53,481 bases of DNA from the NCBI RefSeq assembly GCF_029717145.1, contig NZ_CP099223.1:1-53481 (forward strand), read 5' to 3'. Below the pieces are notes generated by a model. The model worked only from the letters and a program-made list of their open reading frames with translations, ran no database searches and had not been told where the DNA came from. Position 1 is the stretch's first letter. Every line of letters begins with the position of its first letter. Below are positions 9,836-19,309 of the stretch, one piece after another. The position numbers were made by a program, and so were the translations under genes. This DNA comes from Citrobacter freundii. GTDB taxonomy: Bacteria; Pseudomonadota; Gammaproteobacteria; Enterobacterales; Enterobacteriaceae.

Positions 9836-10266
9836 TGGCCCGTGTATCCATTAGCGAAGCGGCACGTCTTGTCAGTGTCAGTCGCCCGACGATTTACAAG
9901 CTACTTAAATCTGGTGAGCTAAGTTACACCTCCGTTGTAAAGAATGGAAAGCACGTGAAAACCATTGATACTGCTGAGCTTATACGTGTTTTCGGTGCTC
10001 TTGAGGTTGTAATGGGTGGCAAAAGTGACACTGTAAAATTTGACGATGTTAATACGCCGGTTAACAGTGATTTTTTACAGTCTTTACAACATCAGGTGAC
10101 GCTTTTACAGGCGGAGAATGCCGGGCTTAAAGATGCGGTAAATGCAAGGGATGAGCATATCAGTTCACTTCGTCAGGCCATGCAACTTCTGGAGCATAAA
10201 CAGAGCGCTTCTGACACGCAGAGTGTTCCTTCAAAGCCTTGGTGGCAATTCTGGAAATCCCATTGA
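9835..10266 (+). CDS. HTH/coiled-coil DNA-binding protein of the ColE1-like backbone
   Basis: A 143-residue protein, probably DNA-binding. Residues 4-30 form an excisionase/MerR-like helix-turn-helix (ISEAARLVSVSRPTIYKLLK) followed by a wing-like strand. Residues 80-125 form a coiled coil (LQSLQHQVTLLQAENAGLKD and SLRQAMQLLEHK). The C terminus is basic and aromatic (PWWQFWKSH). Its ATG overlaps the rop stop, so it was cotranscribed with rop. Downstream lie GGTATACC repeats and the phased TGTAGGTA array, which are attractive but unproven binding sites. Exact family not recognised; similar genes occur on small mobilisable Klebsiella/Enterobacter plasmids. Confidence 0.75.
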   Translation: MARVSISEAARLVSVSRPTIYKLLKSGELSYTSVVKNGKHVKTIDTAELIRVFGALEVVMGGKSDTVKFDDVNTPVNSDFLQSLQHQVTLLQAENAGLKDAVNARDEHISSLRQAMQLLEHKQSASDTQSVPSKPWWQFWKSH

Positions 10267-10431
10267 GTCATTACCACGCATTCCGGTCATAGCGTTCGAC
10301 TAGCCGCCAGGCTATCACCGGATATGGATGTTTATACTTTCCCATCTGATCGCTTTGCCCGCATTTTGATTTCTGATGGCTGAGAAAGGCTAAAAAATCG
10401 TCTCACACCCCACGCAGTATGCACTGCTCAG

Positions 10432-10460
10432 CCGGAAGCCTTTGCTGGCAAGGCTTCCGG
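10432..10460. terminator. Hairpin after the HTH gene
   Basis: A perfect 11-bp stem, CCGGAAGCCTT and AAGGCTTCCGG, with a 7-base loop. There is no T run, so it may be a structural element or a weak terminator. It directly precedes the first GGTATACC site. Confidence 0.45.
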
Positions 10461-10461
10461 T

Positions 10462-10633
10462 GGTATACCACCCCTTGTATGAAATGGTATACCCGCATCT
10501 GTTTTTATGCCGTTAAAGCCAGTCGTAGCAAGGCCTGTAGGCGGTATACAAAGTGGTGACTGGCTTGGTATACCAGAAAAGCCGCTCTGATGGCTTCAGT
10601 ACCGCACAGGATAAGGGATTGCACCTGGTATAC
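10462..10633. repeat. Five GGTATAC(C) sites
   Basis: Palindromic GGTATACC or its 7-base core occurs at 10462, 10486, 10543, 10567 and 10627. Two pairs have the same 24-bp start-to-start spacing. An inverted pair AGCCAGTC / GACTGGCT (about 10517 and 10557) brackets the third site. No gene lies here. It looks like a protein-binding cluster. Confidence 0.65.
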
Positions 10634-10812
10634 TTTTTTCTGTTTGTGTGACGCGATAGCAGCATCTCACTATGCTCGGTGCAATGGATAAAAGACTCGT
10701 CATGGCTGCGCCCCGACACCCTGTCAGCGCCTCACGACCCCGCAATAAATTGCGTGTCCATTCACCGCTTTCGTCAGTTGTTCCTCATGGTGTGTCTAAA
10801 GCGGATGCAAGC

Positions 10813-10928
10813 TGTATGTATTCTGTAGGTAAAGTGTAGGTATTGTGTCGGTACATCCATAAAACATGCAGGTATTTTGTAGGTAATCTGTAGGTGTTCC
10901 AATATGGGATGTAGGTATTCTGTAGGTA
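10813..10928 (+). repeat. Nine-copy helically phased TGTAGGTA array
   Basis: Copies of TGTAGGTA (five exact, four with one change) start at 10813, 10824, 10835, 10846, 10867, 10878, 10889, 10910 and 10921. Steps are 11 bp, or 21 bp where one copy is skipped, so all copies face the same side of the helix. Such arrays are typical of initiator, partition or cooperative repressor binding. The binder is unknown. Confidence 0.85.
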
Positions 10929-11221
10929 TCTAAAATCACTTCCTGAAATACAGGCACGACGGCGATGTATACACGGGGTGATACAGTCGCGGTGCCAAAG
11001 GGTTCCCCTTTGAAACCTGTTGTGGTTCTACGAACCACAGAAGCAAACTGCCTGAAACAGTCCTTTTATGGCGCATCTGGCGTGAAACCGTCCGCCAGTC
11101 ACCTGCGTGCATAGCCATGCAGTTGCGCAGAAATCATCAGGGGCGTTTTTCAGGGTTTGAGACAGGGAAAGGTGCCGGAAACAGTCAGCCCGCCTCAGAA
11201 ACGCGCTGAGTCAGTCTGGGC

Positions 11222-11250
11222 GGTGCGCGTAATGCGACGTTATGGTAAAT
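11222..11250 (+). other. cer/dif-like Xer recombination site 1
   Basis: XerC-type arm GGTGCGCGTAA, 7-bp spacer TGCGACG, XerD-type arm TTATGGTAAAT. The arms match ColE1 cer (GGTGCGTACAA, TTATGGTAAAT) and E. coli dif (GGTGCGCATAA). It lies downstream of the ColE1 remnant, where a multimer-resolution site is expected; upstream DNA (11090-11220) would hold ArgR/PepA accessory sequences. Confidence 0.85.
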
Positions 11251-11359
11251 CCGGGCTGCTGAGTGTTGACCTCTCACTATCGCAACCCAGTTAGTGTAGT
11301 AAATTAAACACAACTAGCCTTTAATTAATATTGGATGGATAGACTTGATGTTTGTCTTA

Positions 11360-11388
11360 TTGACAAGTGTCTTGTCTGTGTTTATTCT
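11360..11388 (+). promoter_or_regulatory. Promoter with overlapping palindromic operator
   Basis: A -35 TTGACA (11360-11365) and -10 TATTCT (11383-11388) are separated by 17 bp. The palindrome GACAAG-TGT-CTTGTC (11362-11376) overlaps the -35, and a further half-site ACAAGAC lies at 11402-11408. This suggests repression, possibly by the product of the gene at 11421 or by the HTH protein at 12006. Confidence 0.65.
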
Positions 11389-11420
11389 TCTTTTATCTTA
11401 ACAAGACAATGGAGTGTTTC

Positions 11421-11864
11421 ATGACTAGTGGTATTTTCTTATCCCGTGAAGATTTGATGTTGTTATCAGACCAAGCAAAAGAAGAAGTGCTGGCATTGGC
11501 TACTGGGGATTCGGTTTCTGGTGCTTATGAGGAGTCGGAAGATGGGCCTACTGATCTTTCCTCGCTTCAGGCAGAAAGGCTTGTTCGTGGTTTAAGTGAT
11601 AAGTCGCGAACAGTGCTGAAAGCTATTCTTGAAAGCGAGGATGGTGAGCGAGGGTTCTGGTGCAAGAGTCTCGCAAAGGAGCTTGGTTTTGATGTCTCTG
11701 AACTTTCAGGTGTCTGGTCAGGGCTTACACGCAGAACTCGCACGGTAAGTGATGATTCTGAGGCTTATTTGATTAGCTGGGCTTGGGATGATGACCGTGA
11801 TGATTACTATGGAACGCTACATCCAACAACATATCGCAACTGCAAGAAAGCTATGAATTTTTGA
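11421..11864 (+). CDS. Unknown protein with possible winged-helix domain (Xer module 1)
   Basis: A 147-residue acidic protein. The start at 11421 has GGAG upstream; the longer frame from 11367 lacks one. Residues about 55-105 (LVRGLSDKSRTVLKAILESE, then KSLAKELGFDVSELSGVWSG, LTRRTRTV) look like a winged helix. The C terminus is rich in Asp/Trp (SWAWDDDRDDYYGTLH). No signal peptide or membrane helix. It is the only gene between Xer-like sites 1 and 2, with its own promoter, operator and terminator. Function not recognised; a regulator or stress/defence protein is possible. Confidence 0.75.
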   Translation: MTSGIFLSREDLMLLSDQAKEEVLALATGDSVSGAYEESEDGPTDLSSLQAERLVRGLSDKSRTVLKAILESEDGERGFWCKSLAKELGFDVSELSGVWSGLTRRTRTVSDDSEAYLISWAWDDDRDDYYGTLHPTTYRNCKKAMNF

Positions 11865-11891
11865 TTGTTATCGCTGTGATTTTTCCCTGTG

Positions 11892-11916
11892 AGCCCGCCA
11901 TGTGCGGGCTTTTTTC
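11892..11916 (+). terminator. Terminator of the module 1 gene
   Basis: AGCCCGC, loop, GCGGGCT followed by six T, 28 bases after the stop codon. Confidence 0.85.
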
Positions 11917-11919
11917 ATT

Positions 11920-11948
11920 GGCTCGGGTAGTGGGGCGTTATGGTAAAT
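11920..11948 (+). other. Xer-like recombination site 2
   Basis: Diverged XerC-side arm GGCTCGGGTAG, 7-bp spacer TGGGGCG, XerD-type arm TTATGGTAAAT identical to site 1. Same orientation as sites 1 and 3. It begins four bases after the module 1 terminator. Confidence 0.7.
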
Positions 11949-11957
11949 CACTGATGT

Positions 11958-11983
11958 AAAAAAAGCCCTCATGAAGAGGGCTT
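11958..11983 (-). terminator. Terminator of the module 2 gene
   Basis: On the minus strand: AAGCCCTC, TTCA, GAGGGCTT followed by a run of T. It lies 20-45 bases beyond the stop of the gene at 12006-12290. Confidence 0.8.
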
Positions 11984-12005
11984 CTAGATTCCTACATAAG
12001 GATAA

Positions 12006-12290
12006 CTAGTCATCTTTTTTAGGATGTTGTAGTTCAAACTTTTTCTCATACTGAGAGATAGCTGATTGTGAACGCCCAACCAGATCACCGATCTCGGATT
12101 GAGTGTACCCATCATCCCGAAGAGACTTAACAAAGACTGGTCGCTCTCTCCTTGATAAGGTTTCCCACGTGGCTTTTACCGTAGCATTGGTTAATGCTTT
12201 TTGTTGTTCGATTGCCTTCGCTGTCAACGTTACACCAGCTGCGAGGGCGCTAATTTGCGCGTCAATTTCAGCCCTTTCACTTCTTTTCAT
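12006..12290 (-). CDS. Small helix-turn-helix protein (Xer module 2)
   Basis: A 94-residue protein starting MKRSERAEIDAQISALAAG. The C-terminal half has a clear helix-turn-helix (GYTQSEIGDLVGRSQSAISQY), like Sigma-70 region 4 or KorB/Xre recognition helices, preceded by SRRERPVFVKSLRDD. The start at 12290 is preferred; the frame is open upstream to 12377 but that part is hydrophobic and unlike the rest. It lies alone between Xer-like sites 2 and 3 with its own terminator. Likely a transcriptional regulator; partner unknown. Confidence 0.7.
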   Translation of the reverse strand: MKRSERAEIDAQISALAAGVTLTAKAIEQQKALTNATVKATWETLSRRERPVFVKSLRDDGYTQSEIGDLVGRSQSAISQYEKKFELQHPKKDD

Positions 12291-12463
12291 GGGGATGTCT
12301 CTTTGAAACTTGTTAAAAACGAATGCAAATCGAATAAAAAACAAATATTTTATAGGTTGAAAATGAATTTTTGTCAAATTGTTTGTTGGGTTTTAGGCGC
12401 TGCAAACGACAATAAACCACCCACTTGATAGCGTTTAAAGCTCGCAGAATGGGTTTTCTTATT

Positions 12464-12492
12464 GGTACATGTAGTGAGGCGTTATGGTAAAT
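12464..12492 (+). other. Xer-like recombination site 3
   Basis: XerC-side arm GGTACATGTAG, 7-bp spacer TGAGGCG, XerD-type arm TTATGGTAAAT. The spacer and XerD arm are nearly identical to site 2. It separates the module 2 gene from the two-gene module 3. Confidence 0.72.
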
Positions 12493-12511
12493 TAGAGAGA
12501 CTTCCAGGTAC

Positions 12512-12535
12512 AAAAAAGCTCCTAAGAGCTTTTTT
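12512..12535. terminator. Bidirectional terminator
   Basis: AAAAAAGCTC, CTAA, GAGCTTTTTT. It ends the minus-strand gene at 12548-12949 and lies just inside module 3, repeating the arrangement of modules 1 and 2 (terminator next to Xer site). Confidence 0.8.
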
Positions 12536-12547
12536 GGGAGGAAGTGG

Positions 12548-12949
12548 TTAGTCTTTCTTTCCGCCAAATAAGAAACCGACAATTCCAGCAACGATCGTGG
12601 AAACGCTAGTAAATAATGTTTTCGTGAATTCAGGAATGTCCTTACCTGTTCCTGCGGTAGATACATACACCCATAATATACTTACCAACATAAGGATTAT
12701 TATTAATGATATGAGTATCAGAGATCCTGTTTTGATGATTAAATCTCCGTAATCTTTCAATTCTTTTTTTGTCTTTGGTTTGTGAGCTGATGCTACCTTT
12801 GTCGTGATTATAGACTCTATGCGCTGCCAAAATTCATCAGCATGAAAGTTTGTTGAAGAGTTAGGTTGAGATTGTTGGTTTGTTGTGTCGCCAACAATAT
12901 TTATATTAAACGCATTGTTATTTTGGCCACCGCCACCGAACATACCCAT
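12548..12949 (-). CDS. Unknown two-helix membrane protein (Xer module 3)
   Basis: A 133-residue protein. The N terminus is rich in Gly/Asn (MGMFGGGGQNNNAFNINIVG) and polar. Residues about 70-95 (LILISLIIILMLVSILWVYV) and 108-128 (TLFTSVSTIVAGIVGFLFGG) are predicted membrane helices; the last residues are KKD. Its ATG shares a base with the stop of the upstream partial gene (TAATG), so the two are translationally coupled. Not recognised. The layout, a small soluble partner with a two-helix membrane protein, recalls some phage-defence or toxin effectors, but that is speculation. Confidence 0.7.
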   Translation of the reverse strand: MGMFGGGGQNNNAFNINIVGDTTNQQSQPNSSTNFHADEFWQRIESIITTKVASAHKPKTKKELKDYGDLIIKTGSLILISLIIILMLVSILWVYVSTAGTGKDIPEFTKTLFTSVSTIVAGIVGFLFGGKKD

Positions 12950-13122
12950 TAGCCGACCCTTTGTTTTATGTATTCTTCGCTGTAAGCGTTTGATTTTTTA
13001 TCAAAGACATCATTTATTGTGCTTGGTGTCAAAGGGTTTTCCCCTGGTATGCTGTTGTTATCTGTCTGAATTAAAACGCATTTACCGCTATATGTTGCCG
13101 ACTCCATTTCTGCTACATTTAG
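12949..13122 (-). pseudogene. 3' part of an unknown gene cut by ISKpn26
   Basis: The reading frame EMESATYSGKCVLIQT, DNNSIPGENPLTPSTIND, VFDKKSNAYSEEYIKQRVG ends at 12949 and runs upstream straight into ISKpn26 copy 2, so the 5' part is lost. It is the first gene of a coupled pair with 12548-12949. Family not recognised. Confidence 0.6.
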
Positions 13123-14318
<1,196 letters not shown>

Positions 14319-16867
14319 CTCAGCTGGCTACATAACAATAATGTTATTTTCCCTTCTGTTGAAGTGATCGAACGGACGCTTGCCGAAGTCGTCACGCTCG
14401 CTAACAGATAGGTATTTTCGACACTTACCGCGCAACTGGAAAAGCAGCATAAATCAGCACTCGACAGCCTGCTCATATCAGAGGGTGAACAACCTTCCCG
14501 TCTGGCATGGCTGCTACAGCCTCCGGGTAAAATAAACGGTAAAAATGTGCTGCAACATATCGACCGGCTTAATTCCATCGCTGCGCTGGGGTTGCCTGAT
14601 GGTATTGCACTTTCCGTTCACCAGAACAGGTTGCTTAAACTAGCGCGTGAGGGCCGGAAAATGAGCAGCAGGGACCTGGCAAAATTCACCGATGTCAGAC
14701 GTTACGCTACGCTGGTTTGTATAATAACAGAGGCCAGGGCCACCCTGACTGACGAAGTGATTGATCTGCACGAGCGTATCCTGGGTAGTCTGTTCAGCAG
14801 GGCAAAACGCACGCAGGCCGAACGGCTCCAGCAAACGGGAAAGCTTATTCAGAGCAAGCTGAAGCAGTACGTTACCGTCGGGCAGGCGTTACTTAACGCC
14901 AGAGAATCCGGGGAAGATCCCTGGACTGCAATAGAAGATGTCCTTCCCTGGCAGGAATTCATCAACAGCGTGGAAGAAACGCGGTTTCTTTCCCGTAAGG
15001 GCAATTTCGACGCGCTTCATCTGATCACCGAAAAATACAGTACGTTGCGTAAATATGCCCCGCGTATGCTGTCAGCATTGCAGTTCATGGCGACACCTGC
15101 GGCGCAGGCGCTCAGCGATGCGCTGGACACCATAACGGAAATGTACCGTAAACAACTTCGTAAAGTGCCGCCATCAGCGCCAACAGGGTTTATCCCTGAA
15201 AGCTGGCGAAAACTGGTGCTCACGCCTTCAGGCATCGACCGCAAGTACTACGAGTTTTGCATACTGAATGAACTCAAGGGTGCATTACGTTCCGGTGATA
15301 TCTGGGTAAAAGGATCGCGCCGCTACAAAAATTTTGATGATTATCTCATCCCGACTGCTGAGTTTGAGAAATCCCGACATAATGACCAGTTACAGTTGGC
15401 CGTTCAGACCGATAGCCAGGCATACCTTCAGGCCCGTATGACTCTTCTTGCATCTCGGCTGGAAGAAGTTAACGCGATGGCGCTTGCCGGTGATTTGCCC
15501 GATGTAGATATCTCAGATAAAGGCGTAAAAATCACTCCACTGGAGAACAGCGTTCCTTCAGGTGTTTCGCCCTTTGCAGATTTGGTCTATGGCATGCTTC
15601 CCCATCCGAAAATTACGGAAATACTGGAAGAAGTTGATAGCTGGACGGGATTTACGCGTCACTTCGCGCACCTCAAAAATAATAACGTCAGACCAAAAGA
15701 CGGAAGACTGTTGCTGACCACCATTCTGGCTGACGGCATCAACCTTGGGCTGACAAAAATGGCGGAATCCTGCCCTGGGGCCACAAGATCGTCACTCGAA
15801 GGTATTCAGGCATGGTACATCAGGGATGAAACTTATTCAGCGGCACTGGCCGAGCTGGTCAACGCACAGAAAGCGCGGCCTCTGGCCGCATTCTGGGGCG
15901 ACGGGACAACATCGTCGTCAGACGGGCAGAACTTTTGGGTAGGCAGTCACGGACGTTATGCCGGTCAGGTCAATCTTAAATATGGTCAGGAGCCGGCGTG
16001 CAGATTTATACGCATATCTCAGACCAATACAGCCCGTTCTACGCCAAAGTGATCAGCCGGGTGCGCGACTCAACCCACGTGCTTGATGGCCTGCTGTACC
16101 ATGAAAGCGATCTGGAAATTACCGAGCATTACACCGATACCGCAGGCTTCACTGAACATGTTTTCGCCCTGATGCACCTGCTGGGATTCGCTTTTGCGCC
16201 AAGGATCCGTGATCTTCATGACAAGCGGCTGTTTATTCATGGAAAGGCCGAGCGCTATCCGGGGCTTCAGTCTGTCATATCAACAACCTGCCTGAATATC
16301 AAAGACATTGAGTCGCACTGGGATGAGGTATTGCGCCTGGCAACCTCGATTAAGCAGGGGACAGTCACCGCATCACTGATGATGAAAAAGTTAGCCAGTT
16401 ACCCAAAACAGAATGGACTTGCCAAAGCGCTGAGAGAGATTGGCCGCATCGAACGGACACTATTTATGCTGGACTGGTTCCGTGATCCCGGTCTGCGCCG
16501 ACGCGTGCAGGCGGGGCTGAATAAGGGTGAGGCCCGTAATGCCCTTGCGCGAGCGGTCTTTTTGCACCGTCTGGGTGAAATAAGGGATCGTGGGCTGGAG
16601 AATCAGAGTTATCGCGCCAGCGGGCTGACATTACTGACAGCAGCGATCACGTTGTGGAACACGGTATATATAGAAAGAGCTATTGAGTCACTAAAACGAA
16701 AGGGTATCCCGATAAATGAGCGACTGGTCTCTCATCTTTCTCCCCTGGGCTGGGAACATATCAATTTGAGTGGAGATTACGTCTGGCGTAATAATCTTAA
16801 GCTGGGATCCGGAAAATACCGCTCATTACGTACAGTCGATACCGCTTTGTACAAAAAACAGTCTTAG
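14319..16867 (+). pseudogene. tnpA: Tn3-family transposase TnpA, broken
   Basis: Large remnant of a Tn3-family transposase. The 5' end is cut by ISKpn26 at 14319; a nonsense codon (CTCGCTAACAGATAG) lies near 14400-14412; the frame is then open from 14416 (TLTAQLEKQHKSALDSLL) to about 15995, where a one-base loss (CCGGCGTGC where CCGGGCGTGC is expected) shifts it. The C-terminal part continues in the next frame ([47 protein letters not shown]). Conserved catalytic context WGDGTTSSSDGQNF is visible. It cannot make active transposase. The matching terminal repeat follows at 16863-16900. Confidence 0.92.
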
Positions 16868-16900
16868 CGTGGGATAATTTCCGTTTTCCAAGCGGCCCCC
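16863..16900. repeat. 38-bp Tn3-family terminal inverted repeat
   Basis: Read inward from 16900: GGGGGCCGCTTGGAAAACGG then AAATTATCCCACGCTAAG. It overlaps the tnpA stop as is usual for the tnpA-proximal end. A close relative without tnpA is at 29917-29954. Confidence 0.85.
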
Positions 16901-16923
16901 TCCTTGATCAAGGGGGACGTTGC

Positions 16924-17007
16924 CATGAAACGAAGAACTCGGATTAACTACACGCCAGAGCAGAAGGCGATTATCTGGGACAGATATAAGCAAGGTGATT
17001 TTATTAC
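16924..17007 (+). pseudogene. IS30-family transposase, N-terminal fragment
   Basis: MKRRTRINYTPEQKAIIWDR then YKQGD matches the first residues of IS30-family transposases. The similarity stops near 17000, where the sequence passes into the 3' flank of the polyferredoxin gene. The fragment is inactive. Confidence 0.65.
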
Positions 17008-17034
17008 CAGGAGCAGATCATATTCCCCACCATT

Positions 17035-17895
17035 TTATCCTATCTTCGCGATGGGAATAAGCCAGCGAGAGCGAAACTCGCAAGCGGGACACGCGGAAGC
17101 TGGATCAGTAAGTTCATTCAGACTGGCAAACGCCTCATGACAAATGAGACAACTATGCAGGAACACGTTGTAGACGGATATAAGAGGTTCATGGACTTTT
17201 TTTATGATTTTAATGGCCTTTCTCTGACATGCGTCCGCGCACAGGTTACATCCATTACAAAGTGCGTTATTAATGGTTAAATTATCTGTGTCAATATTGA
17301 TACAGTCCTTTGGACAAAATTTTTCACAGGCACCGCAGAGATAACATAATTCAGCTTCAAGTTTGAGCTGGTAAAATGCATACTCGGCGATGGCAGCAGC
17401 TATTTCCGTTTCCCCCCCTGAATCGGAGCCCCCCTGCATATTTGAATATATTGAGCGAAAGAAAGCACGTCGCGTATGAGAAATGTGTTCATTAGCCTCA
17501 CCAGATACGTTAACAATGAAGCCATTGTGCCCGTTAGCAGCCAGAACCTGATTTATGTTGTCGACAGATTCACGCCACATAGAGCCAGTCTTCTTAATCT
17601 TAATTTCTGTAACCCCTTCGCTCCAGAGTGAAAGGAGTTTTTCGGGTAAAGGAGGAGGCTGATTATCTTCATACAGAGTGAAACTGCGGATCTTGTAAAC
17701 CGGTTTTATTCCCTGTACTGCATCAAAAGGACAGGCATCAACACATCGACCGCAATGGTTACACATGTCAGCATCCACAGACAGTGGTGATGTGAGGCTA
17801 ATTGCCAGCGATGGACATACTCCCTGACAAAGATGACAGTTCGACCACTGATAATGTGTACGTATACATGCTTCGCTAATTCGAACTGCCATCAT
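17035..17895 (-). CDS. Polyferredoxin-like 4Fe-4S protein of the reductase operon
   Basis: A 286-residue iron-sulfur protein, last gene of the five-gene operon. Cysteine clusters: CHLCQGVCP (~20-28), CNHCGRCVDACP (~44-55), CYLCGACEKFCP (~184-195) and CNGCNLCADACQ (~213-224), so up to four clusters, plus C-terminal CLICHEAF...CPACEFR, perhaps a zinc or rubredoxin-like knuckle. It resembles NapF/MauM-type accessory ferredoxins and lacks a Tat signal, so it may be cytoplasmic, delivering electrons or helping maturation. Two adjacent ATGs (17895, 17892) follow AGGAG; the second has better spacing. An extra ferredoxin of this type is not part of the classical dmsABC operon. Confidence 0.8.
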   Translation of the reverse strand: MMAVRISEACIRTHYQWSNCHLCQGVCPSLAISLTSPLSVDADMCNHCGRCVDACPFDAVQGIKPVYKIRSFTLYEDNQPPPLPEKLLSLWSEGVTEIKIKKTGSMWRESVDNINQVLAANGHNGFIVNVSGEANEHISHTRRAFFRSIYSNMQGGSDSGGETEIAAAIAEYAFYQLKLEAELCYLCGACEKFCPKDCINIDTDNLTINNALCNGCNLCADACQRKAIKIIKKVHEPLISVYNVFLHSCLICHEAFASLNELTDPASACPACEFRSRWLIPIAKIG

Positions 17896-17918
17896 CCTCT
17901 CCTGAAAATAACCTTATT

Positions 17919-18752
17919 TTATGCCCCCAGCATAAAAAAACTGTACCGTCCAATGACTTCCGCAACGACAGCTATCAGACTGCTCATTGCGACAGCAGGC
18001 AACGCAAAACGGCGATTAAGTTTATTCTTAATAAAAGCCATAATGATAAGACCAAGGACAATCAGAGCAAATTTTAACGAAATCAAAATTAATACTGACT
18101 CTCTGTCCACATATCGTGGGGTAATACCCCTACTTACGTTACCTGCCATATTGCTTTGTAAAAAAACATATGCGCAGATATTAAGCACCACAGCTAAAAC
18201 TGAAAAAATAAAAAACAGTCTAATTATTCTTATCATCACTGTATTTCGAGTGTCTTTTTGCAAGGCAACATTAAATACAAAACAGGCAACCAAACCGCCG
18301 GTTACCAATGTTGTCGCCCAGAATGAACTATACGTTACCCAACCTGACCATAATACAAATAATGAGTTTATATAGATATTCGACATAACAAAAACAGTAC
18401 ATACTCCAGTGACTGCCGTCACGGAAAGCAATAATTTATGATACCGGTTGGTAAAGAAAAAATATACAATATTTAAGGTGATTAATCCTGTATAAGAACC
18501 TACAAATAATACTTCTCGACTCATCCATGAGTTAAATACATTGTTCATTGTATTAAACATATGCCATGGATTACCAAGATGAAAAATTGAAGAAAACAAC
18601 CCAGCTACAGCGATAAGCGAGCTCGCCATAATAGGGAAATGAATCTTGCTGGTATCTTTAGTCAGAATCACATAAAAGAATGCGAGCAAAAAGCACCCAA
18701 TAGAAATCTGTATCAGGGTGGTAAAAAAAATCAGAGGCCATTCGTGCATCAT
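17919..18752 (-). CDS. DmsC-like membrane anchor subunit
   Basis: A 277-residue membrane protein with about eight hydrophobic helices, starting MHEWPLIFFTTLIQISIGCF, like DmsC/YnfH: it anchors the DmsAB dimer in the inner membrane and oxidises menaquinol. Conserved features include HLGNPWHMFNTMNNVFNSW and SWMSREVLF. The ATG overlaps the dmsB stop (ATGA), showing translational coupling; the first ATG (18752) or the next codon could be used. Confidence 0.85.
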   Translation of the reverse strand: MMHEWPLIFFTTLIQISIGCFLLAFFYVILTKDTSKIHFPIMASSLIAVAGLFSSIFHLGNPWHMFNTMNNVFNSWMSREVLFVGSYTGLITLNIVYFFFTNRYHKLLLSVTAVTGVCTVFVMSNIYINSLFVLWSGWVTYSSFWATTLVTGGLVACFVFNVALQKDTRNTVMIRIIRLFFIFSVLAVVLNICAYVFLQSNMAGNVSRGITPRYVDRESVLILISLKFALIVLGLIIMAFIKNKLNRRFALPAVAMSSLIAVVAEVIGRYSFFMLGA

Positions 18753-19309
18753 TTTTTCTCCTGATGATGGTAACCAACGATAAGATTGGGATGTGTGACT
18801 GACGAGTCCGGTAATCCAGTAATATTCGCATTAGTACCATAACGGGCTCGTAGTTCACTGATTAACCCAAATTCAATCGCTCGCATCGGGCATGAATCCA
18901 TGCAGACGGGATTTTGGCCTTTTTCGCGTAGGTCATAGCAGGTGTCGCATTTCGTCATCATACCTATTGAAGGATTGTACTGTGGCGCACCGTACGGGCA
19001 TGCCCAAGTGCAATATCGGCAACCCACACACTTTGTGTGATCTACCAATACAACACCGTCTTCCGGACGCTTGTGCATAGCCTGGGTCGGACAATGGCTG
19101 ACACAGGCGGGCGAATCACAGTGGTTACACGATATGGACAAATGCCATTTTTTGGGGTTGGGATATGCACCTGATTCAATATCGTAAACACGGCGGAAGT
19201 TACGACCCACTTCAAGATGATTTTTGTCCTTACAGGAAATGACGCAGGTTTTGCAGCCAATACATTGAGAAACATTAATATAAAAGCCTACCTGATTTGG
19301 ATTACTCAT
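18749..19309 (-). CDS. DmsB-like four-cluster 4Fe-4S subunit
   Basis: A 186-residue electron-transfer subunit of the DmsB/NrfC/PhsB family. Four cysteine groups are clear: CIGCKTCVISCKDKNHLEVG near the start, CNHCDSPACVSHCP, CVGCRYCTWACPYGAP and CDTCYDLREKGQNPVCMDSCP. It passes electrons from the membrane subunit to the molybdenum subunit and is probably co-exported with it, since it has no signal of its own. It starts one base before the dmsA stop and overlaps dmsC. Confidence 0.9.
   Translation of the reverse strand: MSNPNQVGFYINVSQCIGCKTCVISCKDKNHLEVGRNFRRVYDIESGAYPNPKKWHLSISCNHCDSPACVSHCPTQAMHKRPEDGVVLVDHTKCVGCRYCTWACPYGAPQYNPSIGMMTKCDTCYDLREKGQNPVCMDSCPMRAIEFGLISELRARYGTNANITGLPDSSVTHPNLIVGYHHQEKK

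Noticed and set aside
10813..10928. Repeat array as a CRISPR
   Set aside because: Repeats are 8 bp with 3-13 bp gaps, far too short, and no cas genes are present.
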